The notes below the pieces were generated by a model that was given only the letters and a program-made list of their open reading frames with translations, was not told the DNA's origin and searched no databases. Below are positions 19,216 to 27,547 of a stretch of DNA of 31,510 bases, piece after piece. Position numbers and translations under genes: made by a program. Source of the DNA: a virus. The DNA is taken from positions 1 through 31,510 of IMG/VR virus record IMGVR_UViG_3300030098_000955. One strand, written 5' to 3'. The stretch's first letter is position 1, and every line of letters begins with the position of its first letter.

Positions 19216-22196
19216 TATCCTATTAATATAAGTTCTACTCTAGATAAAGCTGTTGGATTATATTGTATCTTATTTACTCTATAATGTTTGTTCTTTATAA
19301 AGACTAATTCGTTGAAATTAAACTGACTAATATCTGCAGCATTTAAGTTTATTTTTATCTCTAATATTCTTGTATCAGGGTCGTATAATTCGTGAAAATA
19401 AGAAGCATAATAAACATTGTATAGATTATTCACCGTACTTCCTGGTATATTTATTAAAGGACAAGCACCCCAATTCATATCCACAGTAGTAGACGAAAAA
19501 GGAAACTCTTTGAAATGAGTAAATAAAAGATAATCCTTTTCCCCTAAAAACCTTGTACCTCCTGTACCTTCAGGAAACGTTCTATAATTACAATCATTTG
19601 CACCTAAAGTTCTTACTCCATTATCATATAAAATTCTTGGAGCATTTTCTCCGTCTGAAAATTCTGTGTTGTCATCATTTGCAGAACAAAGTGTAGGAAT
19701 AATCATAGGTCCACAAGGTCCATATATAACAGTATTAATATTAGGGTCAAATATTGGTTTTATAATAGTAGCTGCAAAAGGTTCATTTGTTATCTTTTCT
19801 TTTCCTGTTAATAAACTATGCGTTGTACCATAATCCCTGTCGTAATCTCCATAGCTTCTAGGAACAGTAGGAGCTGCTGTATATTGTTTACTTGCTGAAT
19901 CCTCTGCTTTAGCATATCTAAATTCTACTAATTTCTTTAAGTCTAGTGGTTTTAATGTTACTTCTGACATATCTACTTTATCAGTCCAATCGTGTATAAT
20001 ACTTCTGTCCTCTAATGTTGTTCCTGATGTATTACTGATGAATAAATCATTATAAGGTTCTATTTTTAAAGTATTAGCTTCAGTCTTGCTTTGTAATACA
20101 ACTAAATTAAAACTCTTAATCAATCCATTCACAAATTCCCATTGATTCATCTCTCCTCTTAATCCATTTAATAAAGAAACTGCGTCGACATCTTCTCCTA
20201 CTGTTTCCCATTGCACATAAGTGTGATAATTAGGGTCTCCTGCTATATATAAGCCTGCTGCTTCATCTAATATCTTTATGTTTGTAGAAGGAGCTTGTAC
20301 CTCAACTCTGAAAATATCCCCCACTGCTATGTCTTCTCCTGATACATCAGCAAAAACAGTCATTCCTCTTAAAGAACCATTACCTGCTGCTGTTGCAGAA
20401 TATTGGCTTGCACCTGCATTATCGTGTAAATAAAAAGTTTGTTCGTCATAAACAGCTTTCCCTGACATTGTACTGTCGTATTGTTTTATCCTAATTTTTA
20501 CATTAGCATAACCTATGCTAGAGTGAGAATTGTAAAAAACAACAGTTCCCCCAAACCATAATTGACCACCTGCTGCAATAGTTGTGAATCTATGGGTACC
20601 ACTATTATATATTTGATTTGCTTCAGAACAGAAATTTACACCATGAGGAGTAAAATCACATCTTGAAGTATCTACAGGCGCCCAACTTGATGTTACTGAT
20701 TCACTAGAACCGACAGGAGGAGCAACGGTGAACTTTAAGTTACTTCCTGATATAGGACCTGCTCCTGTTCCCCAATTAAAATCCATATACAACTTTGTAA
20801 AGTCTGTTGTATTTAGAAAAGAAGATTCGTAATAATAACCTGCTTCGTCCATAATTCTGTCTAATAAATATTTGCAATTTATCCAAGGTCTAAAAGCGTC
20901 TCTTAATTGGAAAACATTTATTGAAGGAGTTTCAAGAAGACCTGTGTTGGCGTTTATATGTCCGTTGTATGTAAACTGTCCTGACCAATCACAAAAAGGA
21001 TATTTTAATACATCTGTTGTAGTAGCACCAGTACTCCCTGCAAAGCTACCACTCACTAAAGCATTTTCTAGGTCTAAAATACCTGTCCAACTTTTCTCTA
21101 TATTTGCTGCAGTATATTCGTGAGCTAATTCGCTAAAATCTATATCTTGAAAAGTTTTATTTGATATAACATCTTTTAAACTCTGTACGTCAGAAAACAA
21201 ATTTACGTTATATGAAATCTGTCCTTTCTTTTCTTTTATATCTACCAACTTTAAATTTCCTTCAAAAATAGTAAAGCTATCTTCTTTGAGTATTGCTTTT
21301 GTTCTAACATAAGGATTAAAAGAATATATATCATCTGCTATTGAAGTTTGAGTATCAAATAAATTAGAAAAGATTTGATTATTTCTTTTCGTTGCAGGTA
21401 AATCAAAAGACTTAGAAAAACTACTTACTCTTTCTGCTACATTTTTAAAATTATCTATACTTAGGTTTAAAGGTATACTCGCTTCTTCGTATAAATCACA
21501 AATAACTTGTCCGTCTTCTAAGTTTATATGGTCTAATATCCCCATAGCTTTGATACTTATACTATTTATAGTTACTGTTGCTCCATTATCCCCATAATAA
21601 TCTAAATGGAAAACTTCCTCAGTAGCTAAAGCGTAAAAATCCCACACTACTGTTGTTGTAAAAACAGGATAGCAATATCCTTGTCCCCCTCCTAATCCAT
21701 TTATACTAACACTATCAATAGGTGAAGTCCAACCTGACGGAGTTACTGACCAACAATTCTTGTCCTTTTGAAATCCTAAATTATCAAAAGCTCCTGTAGT
21801 TCCTGAAACAGTTATTTCCACTTTTACTTCATACTGTTGTGCAACGCTTAATCCTTGTACCCTTTGAGCAATACCTACTACGCTTCCTATTCCTGAACTA
21901 ACGTTTGCGCTTGGTAAAACTAAGTTCCCTCCACTTCTTGTAATAGCTGTTGTAGTAGCATAGGTGCTAGAGGTTCCTGTACCTGTTGAATGATAAGAAG
22001 ACCAACCTCCAATCGCTGCTCCTGTAGCTTGTAAAAAATTATGTATAGGCATAGTTCCGTTTTGAGCTGCTGAACTTGCTGAACTATAACTATTAAATTG
22101 CTGACCGTCTGTAACCATTTCTGCAGCATTATTTACAGTATCAGAAGTATATTGTCCGTTATAAGTCTGAGGATATAAAATTAATTGAACTGCCAT
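19215..22196 (-). CDS. Large tail tip / fibre protein
   Basis: This 993-residue protein has an N-terminal 200 residues that are Thr/Ser/Gly-rich with strand pattern, as in carbohydrate-binding modules. Residues 250-360 hold a conserved core of Bacteroidetes phage tail proteins (F-S-K-S-F-D-L-P-A-T-K-R-N, N-P-Y-V-R-T-K-A, F-E-G-N-L-K-L). A further region has W-E-F-V-N-G-L-I-K-S-F-N-L-V (about 690). The C-terminus ends in H-Y-R-V-N-K-I-Q-Y-N. The position before the tape measure in this genome, and the size, suggest a tip or baseplate hub protein that also bears surface domains. Exact role not provable here. Confidence 0.65.
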   Translation of the reverse strand: MAVQLILYPQTYNGQYTSDTVNNAAEMVTDGQQFNSYSSASSAAQNGTMPIHNFLQATGAAIGGWSSYHSTGTGTSSTYATTTAITRSGGNLVLPSANVSSGIGSVVGIAQRVQGLSVAQQYEVKVEITVSGTTGAFDNLGFQKDKNCWSVTPSGWTSPIDSVSINGLGGGQGYCYPVFTTTVVWDFYALATEEVFHLDYYGDNGATVTINSISIKAMGILDHINLEDGQVICDLYEEASIPLNLSIDNFKNVAERVSSFSKSFDLPATKRNNQIFSNLFDTQTSIADDIYSFNPYVRTKAILKEDSFTIFEGNLKLVDIKEKKGQISYNVNLFSDVQSLKDVISNKTFQDIDFSELAHEYTAANIEKSWTGILDLENALVSGSFAGSTGATTTDVLKYPFCDWSGQFTYNGHINANTGLLETPSINVFQLRDAFRPWINCKYLLDRIMDEAGYYYESSFLNTTDFTKLYMDFNWGTGAGPISGSNLKFTVAPPVGSSESVTSSWAPVDTSRCDFTPHGVNFCSEANQIYNSGTHRFTTIAAGGQLWFGGTVVFYNSHSSIGYANVKIRIKQYDSTMSGKAVYDEQTFYLHDNAGASQYSATAAGNGSLRGMTVFADVSGEDIAVGDIFRVEVQAPSTNIKILDEAAGLYIAGDPNYHTYVQWETVGEDVDAVSLLNGLRGEMNQWEFVNGLIKSFNLVVLQSKTEANTLKIEPYNDLFISNTSGTTLEDRSIIHDWTDKVDMSEVTLKPLDLKKLVEFRYAKAEDSASKQYTAAPTVPRSYGDYDRDYGTTHSLLTGKEKITNEPFAATIIKPIFDPNINTVIYGPCGPMIIPTLCSANDDNTEFSDGENAPRILYDNGVRTLGANDCNYRTFPEGTGGTRFLGEKDYLLFTHFKEFPFSSTTVDMNWGACPLINIPGSTVNNLYNVYYASYFHELYDPDTRILEIKINLNAADISQFNFNELVFIKNKHYRVNKIQYNPTALSRVELILIG

Positions 22197-22197
22197 A

Positions 22198-23679
22198 TTA
22201 TGCTCTTTGTGAATTTACAGTTTTACTTCTTTCTAATTCTATTGTGTATTGTATTAATTTATCATTAGCTTTAGTCATTCTAGTATGATTAGAATTAGTT
22301 ACAATTACAGGTTCTATATATTTATGTACCACTCCTTCATCTGCACTAAATACAGTTCTCTCTTGTTTTAATATAAACACGTCAGGACTTGTCATTAATT
22401 CCTCTATCCAAATACCCTCTTCTTCAGTCAAGAAATCTGTATTTATTGTTATATTTTCAATAGTATCGTTTGAGTATACTTTTTGACCACCTCTATATCC
22501 GTGTGTGTAATATTTCTCCTGATTCCAAACCCCTTTTAATTGTTGGTATCTTATTTTTTTAGTTTTTAAAGACCTTATAGATTTCTTAGTGAAATTATAG
22601 TAATCCCAAGTTCCGTGTCTATTTAGCCAAGTCAAGCGTATGGTTTCAAATCCTTTACAGTCATCATCTTGAATATTAAAAGTATATGTTTGTGATATAT
22701 CATTATTATCATCATCTCTAAATTTTACAGTATAATAGGATACATTTGCTTTGTGTGTATTCCAATTATTATATGCTGAATCACTCCCTGTAACTGCTCC
22801 GTCAAAATTAGCAGGACCACAACCGAAATAGTGTATTCTTGTACTTGCTCTTGAACTTATTTGAAAACTACCTCCTCTAGATGTTGAATCCTGTATGTTA
22901 AAATTAGCTAAATTAGAACCTCCACTATCATATAACTGTACTCGTGCTTGTCTTACTGCTTCTACTGTTGCTGAACTATCTCCTGTCGTCCAAGTTAAAT
23001 TATCTGTATTCGCAATAAATGGAATAGTAGCATAATCATTGAATCTTATATATTGAGTAGCAGGAGCATTAGTTAGAGCTTTGTCTGTATCGGTATTTAA
23101 TACAAATCCTCTACGATTCAAATTAAATCCTATCCCTGCGTCTCCTGTCGCAATATCTAAAATATCTGTTTCTTGTATTACTCCATTATACATAAGAAAT
23201 ATACTTGAACCTATTATCGGAGAATTTTGATGTAGGCTTACAGGGTCTGTAGCAGTATCTCCGTATTCTATATTGAACCATACTTGTAACCATTTCGCAT
23301 TATTACGAGCCGTTGAATAGCTATCTATCAAATGAATAGGGTGTGGTGTTGTATCGCTATAATCTACACCTTTTGATGTTGAAAAATCAGACGAACCGTC
23401 ATATACAGCCCCTCCTTCATAATCAGGTTTTACATAATTCTCTAATACACTTCTCATATCAAATATTCCTTGTCCTGTATTGTTTGGAGTTACTTTTAAA
23501 GTAGCTACATTATAAGTAGACCATTGTAAGTTAGTTAAGTGAGGTGCTATCCTTACGTATGCTATGAATTTTACATTAAATTTGTTCGCTACTATATTAT
23601 TATAAGAAGCTGTAAATACTGTAGGTTGTCCTACAGGCATTATTAAGTATCTTGGTTCTTGTGTTATTAATAAACTCAT
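22198..23679 (-). CDS. Tail-associated structural protein
   Basis: This 493-residue protein starts M-S-L-L-I-T-Q-E-P-R-Y-L and is beta-rich throughout, with a F-N-I-Q-D-D-D-C-K-G-F-E-T-I-R-L-T-W-L-N-R-H-G central signature (about 335-358) and an end rich in I-E-L-E-R-S. Proteins of this type sit next to the tail tip protein in Bacteroidetes siphoviruses, often annotated as distal tail or minor tail. It is separated from the large tail gene by one base and overlaps the completion protein gene by four bases (ATGA). Confidence 0.6.
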   Translation of the reverse strand: MSLLITQEPRYLIMPVGQPTVFTASYNNIVANKFNVKFIAYVRIAPHLTNLQWSTYNVATLKVTPNNTGQGIFDMRSVLENYVKPDYEGGAVYDGSSDFSTSKGVDYSDTTPHPIHLIDSYSTARNNAKWLQVWFNIEYGDTATDPVSLHQNSPIIGSSIFLMYNGVIQETDILDIATGDAGIGFNLNRRGFVLNTDTDKALTNAPATQYIRFNDYATIPFIANTDNLTWTTGDSSATVEAVRQARVQLYDSGGSNLANFNIQDSTSRGGSFQISSRASTRIHYFGCGPANFDGAVTGSDSAYNNWNTHKANVSYYTVKFRDDDNNDISQTYTFNIQDDDCKGFETIRLTWLNRHGTWDYYNFTKKSIRSLKTKKIRYQQLKGVWNQEKYYTHGYRGGQKVYSNDTIENITINTDFLTEEEGIWIEELMTSPDVFILKQERTVFSADEGVVHKYIEPVIVTNSNHTRMTKANDKLIQYTIELERSKTVNSQRA

Positions 23680-24200
23680 TTCTTTATTATTTCTGTTATG
23701 TTCTCTTTAAATTCTTGCATCATATATTGGAATATATCGTATGGTACATCTCCTAAGTGTTCTCCTAATGGTTTTGTAAAAAAGCTAATCCCCTGTATTC
23801 CTTTAAAATATATACTTCGTGCTATTAAAAATTGTAATGATTTTCTTGGTATAAATTGTCCTTTCTCATTCCTCACCCCCTCTAATCCTTTTCTTACTAT
23901 CCATTTATCTAAAGCACTTGGGGGTGGCATTTTATTAGTATATCCTGACATTTGTTTTTTGCTCCCTGAAAGGTCTGTATAGAATCTTGCTACTTTCTTA
24001 CCACTTACTCCTTTGTCTATATATTCTCCGTGTTCAGCCATTGTAAACATTAAAGAATATCCTTCTTCTTTTTTAACTACATTATAGCCAATACTTTCTC
24101 TTAAAGAACCTGAAGAACTTTTATTACTTAGGTTTGCCTTAGCGTCTTTTACTACTTTTGCTCCTACTGAGTTTAGATATTTGAATACCTTTCTACTCAT
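23676..24200 (-). CDS. HK97 gp10-like tail completion protein
   Basis: This 174-residue protein has the gp10-like core: V-K-D-A-K-A-N-L-S near the start, L-R-E-S-I-G-Y-N-V, E-H-G-E-Y-I-D-K-G-V-S-G and R-K-S-L-Q-F-L-I-A-R-S, with helices at both ends. Such proteins join the tail to the connector or cap the tail tube. The preceding genes (tail terminator-like and chaperones) agree. The length is slightly above the usual 120-160 residues. Confidence 0.65.
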   Translation of the reverse strand: MSRKVFKYLNSVGAKVVKDAKANLSNKSSSGSLRESIGYNVVKKEEGYSLMFTMAEHGEYIDKGVSGKKVARFYTDLSGSKKQMSGYTNKMPPPSALDKWIVRKGLEGVRNEKGQFIPRKSLQFLIARSIYFKGIQGISFFTKPLGEHLGDVPYDIFQYMMQEFKENITEIIKK

Positions 24201-24670
24201 TACGCACTAGCTACAAATAATTCTACTTTAACCGCTTGGTCTGCACTATCTACAATAATACTTTCTAAGTCGTGCATAGATGTATTAATTGTGGCATTTG
24301 CGTCAGACACGGCAATAGCATCGTGAGGTGTACCCATTACAAAAGAATGTCCTGCAGGTAATGATATTGTTGCGCTTTCATCTGCTGCACTATCGTCATT
24401 TCCTGAATCAATTTGTAAAGATAAGTTTACATTATTTGAACTATCTAAATTAGTTATTCTAATATACTTAGTATCTTGTATGTCTACTGCACCGTCTGAA
24501 CCTGATACTGCGTCTTTTGCTAATAATACAGTAGTATCTGCATTTGCAGGTATAGTAACTACTCTTTCAAAAGTATGCTCTATTCCTGTTATTGTTAAAC
24601 TGTTAGTAGAACCTCTGACTGCTCCATTTATTAAGACACTTTCAGTAATTGTTGTTGTTAATGTTGCCAT
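24200..24670 (-). CDS. Small virion protein, beta-rich
   Basis: This 156-residue protein is Thr/Ser/Asp/Ala-rich with an immunoglobulin-like alternating strand pattern (T-L-T-T-T-I-T-E-S-V-L, R-I-T-N-L-D-S-S-N-N-V-N-L-S-L). It has no Cys and no aromatic clusters, typical of decoration or minor tail proteins. It overlaps the gp10-like gene by one base. No family recognised. Confidence 0.55.
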   Translation of the reverse strand: MATLTTTITESVLINGAVRGSTNSLTITGIEHTFERVVTIPANADTTVLLAKDAVSGSDGAVDIQDTKYIRITNLDSSNNVNLSLQIDSGNDDSAADESATISLPAGHSFVMGTPHDAIAVSDANATINTSMHDLESIIVDSADQAVKVELFVASA

Positions 24671-24677
24671 ATTTATT

Positions 24678-24755
24678 TTATAATTTTATTGTTATTTTAA
24701 AGGGTTTTATTTCTATTCTGTACTTTCCTATTTTTATATTCCAAGTCCATTTCAT
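24678..24755 (-). CDS. Tiny basic ORF, 25 aa
   Basis: The minus-strand ORF from ATG 24755 to TAA 24678 encodes 25 residues rich in Lys and Ile with two Trp (M-K-W-T-W-N-I-K-I-G-K-Y). The ATG shares a base with the upstream stop (TAATG), as in other coupled genes here. It fills the 84-base gap between two structural genes. Strand-like and basic; function unknown, and a non-coding gap is the alternative. Confidence 0.35.
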   Translation of the reverse strand: MKWTWNIKIGKYRIEIKPFKITIKL

Positions 24756-25258
24756 TATTTTATAATTGAAGTCGTTGGTTGAGGTATAAAGCAACTATCA
24801 TAAGGTTGTTCAATAATGATAGGTAAATTAAATACAAACCCTGTTACTGAATTATCAAATCGTTCTGTAAAAGGGTCTAAGGTAAAATCATCATCTACAA
24901 AATATCTTGCTTCTTCTCCGTGTGTTGTATTATACAGGTAAAGACTTTCGCCTGACTTGAAAGTAGCTATTATATCAGTACATATTTGTAACGTATCACT
25001 TAGTACGTCTTGTTCGTTGCTTTCATCTTCTTCTACTAAGTCCATAACGAATACCTGAAAGTTATATATCATTTGACTTTTACTAGCTTCTACGTTTACA
25101 AAGTTTATATGCATAACAGGAAACATAGTATTCTTGTTTAAATCTAGTTCCCAAATATCGCCTTTTGTAACTGTTTTAATTTGATAGTGATTCGTACCTA
25201 ATTGTGCTAACGTATCTATTACGTTATTATATGTTTTAAATCTAGTGCTTTCCGCCAT
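24755..25258 (-). CDS. Tail terminator-like protein
   Basis: This 167-residue protein begins with a helical start (N-N-V-I-D-T-L-A-Q-L). Strands follow around M-H-I-N-F-V-N-V-E and Y-N-F-Q-V-F-V-M-D-L-V-E-E-D, then a helix with T-L-Q-I-C-T-D-I-I-A, and a last strand F-V-F-N-L-P-I-I-I-E-Q-P-Y-D. This alpha/beta order matches tail terminator (gpU/gp9-like) proteins as they occur in Bacteroidetes phages. Position between the gp10-like gene and the tail chaperone pair fits. It overlaps the chaperone extension frame by 17 bases. Confidence 0.6.
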   Translation of the reverse strand: MAESTRFKTYNNVIDTLAQLGTNHYQIKTVTKGDIWELDLNKNTMFPVMHINFVNVEASKSQMIYNFQVFVMDLVEEDESNEQDVLSDTLQICTDIIATFKSGESLYLYNTTHGEEARYFVDDDFTLDPFTERFDNSVTGFVFNLPIIIEQPYDSCFIPQPTTSIIK

Positions 25259-25517
25259 AATTTACTTTTGTTGTTTCGTTTAAATCTATTTCGTAACTCA
25301 ACCAAGTTAAGCAAGTAAAAAGACTTAATTTTGTTATACTTTCTAAATTATTTATCTTTTCATTTGCTAACCTATACATAACTCCAAACCAACCCCACTT
25401 CTCTGCAAAGGCATTTCCTGATTCTTTTATTTCCACCTCTTCGTCTGTACCTTCGTCTGTGTAGGAATTGTCAAAGACGATTGCAAAGTTTTCAAGAAGC
25501 TGTTTACGAAAGTCCAA
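25242..25517 (-). CDS. -1 frameshift extension of the tail assembly chaperone (T part)
   Basis: This frame has no ATG start; its first codon is TTG directly after the T9 run at 25516-25524, and it lies in the -1 frame of the 204-residue gene 25427-26041. After slippage on T-TTT-TTT (codons ending at 25517) translation would continue L-D-F-R-K-Q-L-L-E-N-F and end at 25242, giving a fusion of about 266 residues. The extension has W-G-W-F-G-V-M-Y-R-L-A and F-T-C-L-T-W-L-S-Y-E, typical of the downstream half of G/GT-like chaperones in Bacteroidetes phages. It should be annotated as part of one gene with ribosomal frameshifting, not as an independent gene. Confidence 0.85.
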   Translation of the reverse strand: MDFRKQLLENFAIVFDNSYTDEGTDEEVEIKESGNAFAEKWGWFGVMYRLANEKINNLESITKLSLFTCLTWLSYEIDLNETTKVNYGGKH

Positions 25518-26041
25518 AAAAAAACCAGTGCTTCTTGTACTTGTTGAGCATTCATTTTTTTAAATTTTTCTGCTCGTACCTTCATATCTGTTTCTCCATA
25601 CGCTTCTATTGAGTATGTTTCGCCTTCTTGTTCTACAATAGGTCTATACAATACAGCCATTATATTATGTAAATTCTTTTCTACTCCTAAAGTCATAAAT
25701 TGTTCTATGTCTGCGTATTCGCCTAATGTAATTTCATCTAGGTTAGGAATAAATCCATACTCTTTTTTATCTACTTTTATTTTCTTTACTAATTCATTTA
25801 CTTCTGTAACCTGCATTTCAGACATCTTCTTAAATACTTTCGCTGCGTCTTTAAGAGATAAAGACTTATATAAATCAATAGGCATATCAGACATAGCTTT
25901 TACTGTTGCTAGTGCCTTTTCAATTACGCTTTTATCTTCATTCCCTCCTATAAGGTGTAGCCACTTGTCAAGCGTTACGTCGTCCCAATTATTTATCGTA
26001 TAATCTTTTGCTTCTCCTTTGTTGTTGATTTTAAGTTTCAT
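25427..26041 (-). CDS. Tail assembly chaperone (G-like, zero frame)
   Basis: This 204-residue protein has an N-terminus with the W-D-D-V-T-L-D-K-W-L-H-L signature common to these proteins, a helical body, and I-T-L-G-E-Y-A-D-I-E-Q-F. Residues 170-175 (L-V-F-F region) fall on a run of nine T's. Most ribosomes would finish the 204-residue form; a minority would shift -1 into the 25242-25517 frame. Such G and GT products bind the tape measure during tail assembly. Late-motif copy d and a TATAAACTAAAA repeat lie directly upstream. The last about 29 residues after the slip site would be unique to the short form. Confidence 0.8.
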   Translation of the reverse strand: MKLKINNKGEAKDYTINNWDDVTLDKWLHLIGGNEDKSVIEKALATVKAMSDMPIDLYKSLSLKDAAKVFKKMSEMQVTEVNELVKKIKVDKKEYGFIPNLDEITLGEYADIEQFMTLGVEKNLHNIMAVLYRPIVEQEGETYSIEAYGETDMKVRAEKFKKMNAQQVQEALVFFWTFVNSFLKTLQSSLTIPTQTKVQTKRWK

Positions 26042-26043
26042 AA

Positions 26044-26055
26044 TATATAATAGAA
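26044..26055 (-). promoter_or_regulatory. Late-type promoter candidate (copy d)
   Basis: The minus strand has the exact 12-mer TTCTATTATATA two bases before the ATG at 26041. The CAAA box is not at the usual distance here (AAAC instead), but a TATAAACTAAAA repeat lies 10 bases upstream. It would start the tail transcript. Confidence 0.45.
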
Positions 26056-26064
26056 TTTGTTTGT

Positions 26065-26076
26065 TTTTAGTTTATA
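26065..26076 (-). repeat. TATAAACTAAAA leader repeat (copy 3)
   Basis: This is the third exact copy of the 12-mer found in the leaders of the 6588-6959 and 7269-7466 genes. It is the only copy outside the early region and lies next to late-motif copy d. Confidence 0.45.
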
Positions 26077-26152
26077 TTTTTTATATTTGACACTTCTTAA
26101 TACTTGTTTATACTTTATAGGTTCGGTAGCCACTTGTATATTATACTTGGGA

Positions 26153-26215
26153 GGCTAGGGTAAAAGCTGAATCAACAGCGTGTCCTATATAGACTAGCCG
26201 TACTTTGTTACGGCT
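26153..26215. other. Structured intergenic element behind terL
   Basis: The 177-base gap between terL and the tail chaperone gene has no ORF. It contains a strong hairpin AGCCGTA/TACGGCT (26196-26202 and 26209-26215, loop CTTTGT), which is followed by T's only on the plus strand. A competing pairing GGCTAG/CTAGCC (26153-26158 with 26194-26199) would enclose GCTG/CAGC (26166-26169, 26076+100 to 26079+100, that is 26176-26179) and a short GTC/GAC hairpin (26182-26184, 26192-26194, sharing base 26194). It may be a switchable RNA, an mRNA stabiliser or a terminator; I could not fold it as a tRNA. Confidence 0.4.
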
Positions 26216-26218
26216 TTT

Positions 26219-27547
26219 CTATTGTACGTAATACTTACCAAAATTAGTATCTATTTCATAAAACATTCTCATAGCCATAGCGTCTGAATAATCAGGTGAA
26301 CGACCTATAATATCACTGACTTGTTCTTTAGGTATTATTCTTAGCTTTGTATCTTTGTCTGCGTCTTTCATTCTTACTTGCTCTAGTTCTTCTATTATGT
26401 AATTCTTAACTGTTATGTCTTTACAAGTAATTCCTATTTGCCCTTTGTTTATTAAGTCAGCTAATTTATAATAACATTGTGTTTTTAAGTTTTGATAGTT
26501 TTCGTTTTTTAATGGTCTTGAGTTATTAACAAATCCTTTACAACGCATATAATCTTTAACACCACCACCTACTCCGTCTTCGTCTACAATTATATTATTA
26601 AGACTTACTGCTTCTTGTTGTTGTAAATTCCTTATTTGTTCTACTACTTCATTTATAGCCGATTTAAGCACACTTACTATCTTTCTAATATGTAACCCTT
26701 CCCAAAGTATAATAACGGTTCTATCGCTCCCAAAACGTGCTACATCACAAGTTATATATTTAGTACCTTCAATACCTTTGATTTCAAAAAGATTAAGTAT
26801 AGCATCATACTGAATCAAAGAATCTTTTGTTGCGTCATATTCCCAATTACCAAATAATAGACGCTGTTTGCTTAATTCGTCTAATGTTTCTAATTGTGTT
26901 TTATAGTATTTAGAAATATATTGATTATCGTCTACAAGACTTTGTATAAACTTTCTATATGGCTTTTGTGTTCCGTCTTTTGATGGTCTATAATATTGAG
27001 TGTAAACCCAATTCTTAGAAGGGTTACAAGTCATTAATAATTTAGGAATAAGATTATATTCATCTAATCTATAACGCAATCTTGAAGCAACTATATTTTT
27101 TGCCTTTTCTGTTATTTGATTACACTCATCTATGAAAGCTCCTGTTAATTCAAGTGAACCAAGATTATCAAAATTTCTATCTGAAGGATATAAGAATAAA
27201 TCCTTAAGCATTATTTCTGACTTATTATAAAATGTAATAATATTTGAACCTCCATTAAAATGATAATGCTGACCTGACTTCGCTCCGTATGTTTCGCATA
27301 CTTCAAAAAATGTATTTAATGTAGTTTTCTTTAATGAATCTAATTTAGACCTTCCCATTAACCATCTTGTCTTAGGATATTTAATACACATCAATATAAG
27401 CCACGCACACCCAACCCACGACTTGCCCCCACCTGCTGCTCCTCCGAATAGAACTTCTGTGGTTTCATTGTCATATAAATATTCTATTGCTAATTCTTGT
27501 TTTTGCGTAAATTTAATTAACGTATAATCTTTGTTAGTGTTCAACAC
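26219..27547 (-). CDS. terL: Terminase large subunit
   Basis: This 442-residue protein has ATPase motifs Walker A G-G-A-A-G-G-G-K-S (35-43), Walker B A-F-I-D-E (137-141) and a coupling motif M-T-C-N-P-S (172-177). The RNase H-like nuclease has its first acid in I-T-C-D-V-A-R-F-G-S-D (265-275), a second in I-V-D-E-D-G-V-G-G-G-V (320-330), and a last in S-P-D-Y-S-D-A near residue 420. It packages DNA through the portal and cuts it at the ends. Its start overlaps the small subunit gene by 14 bases. The sequence resembles the Terminase_3/6 type of Bacteroidetes siphoviruses. Confidence 0.95.
   Translation of the reverse strand: MLNTNKDYTLIKFTQKQELAIEYLYDNETTEVLFGGAAGGGKSWVGCAWLILMCIKYPKTRWLMGRSKLDSLKKTTLNTFFEVCETYGAKSGQHYHFNGGSNIITFYNKSEIMLKDLFLYPSDRNFDNLGSLELTGAFIDECNQITEKAKNIVASRLRYRLDEYNLIPKLLMTCNPSKNWVYTQYYRPSKDGTQKPYRKFIQSLVDDNQYISKYYKTQLETLDELSKQRLLFGNWEYDATKDSLIQYDAILNLFEIKGIEGTKYITCDVARFGSDRTVIILWEGLHIRKIVSVLKSAINEVVEQIRNLQQQEAVSLNNIIVDEDGVGGGVKDYMRCKGFVNNSRPLKNENYQNLKTQCYYKLADLINKGQIGITCKDITVKNYIIEELEQVRMKDADKDTKLRIIPKEQVSDIIGRSPDYSDAMAMRMFYEIDTNFGKYYVQ

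Noticed and set aside
25242-25517. Independent 91-residue gene starting at TTG 25517
   Set aside because: It has no ATG, begins exactly at the T9 slip site and is in the -1 frame of the chaperone; a frameshift extension is the better reading.
26120-26215. tRNA-like fold behind terL
   Set aside because: I could not find a T-loop, a 5-bp anticodon stem with a 7-base loop or a CCA-compatible acceptor on either strand.
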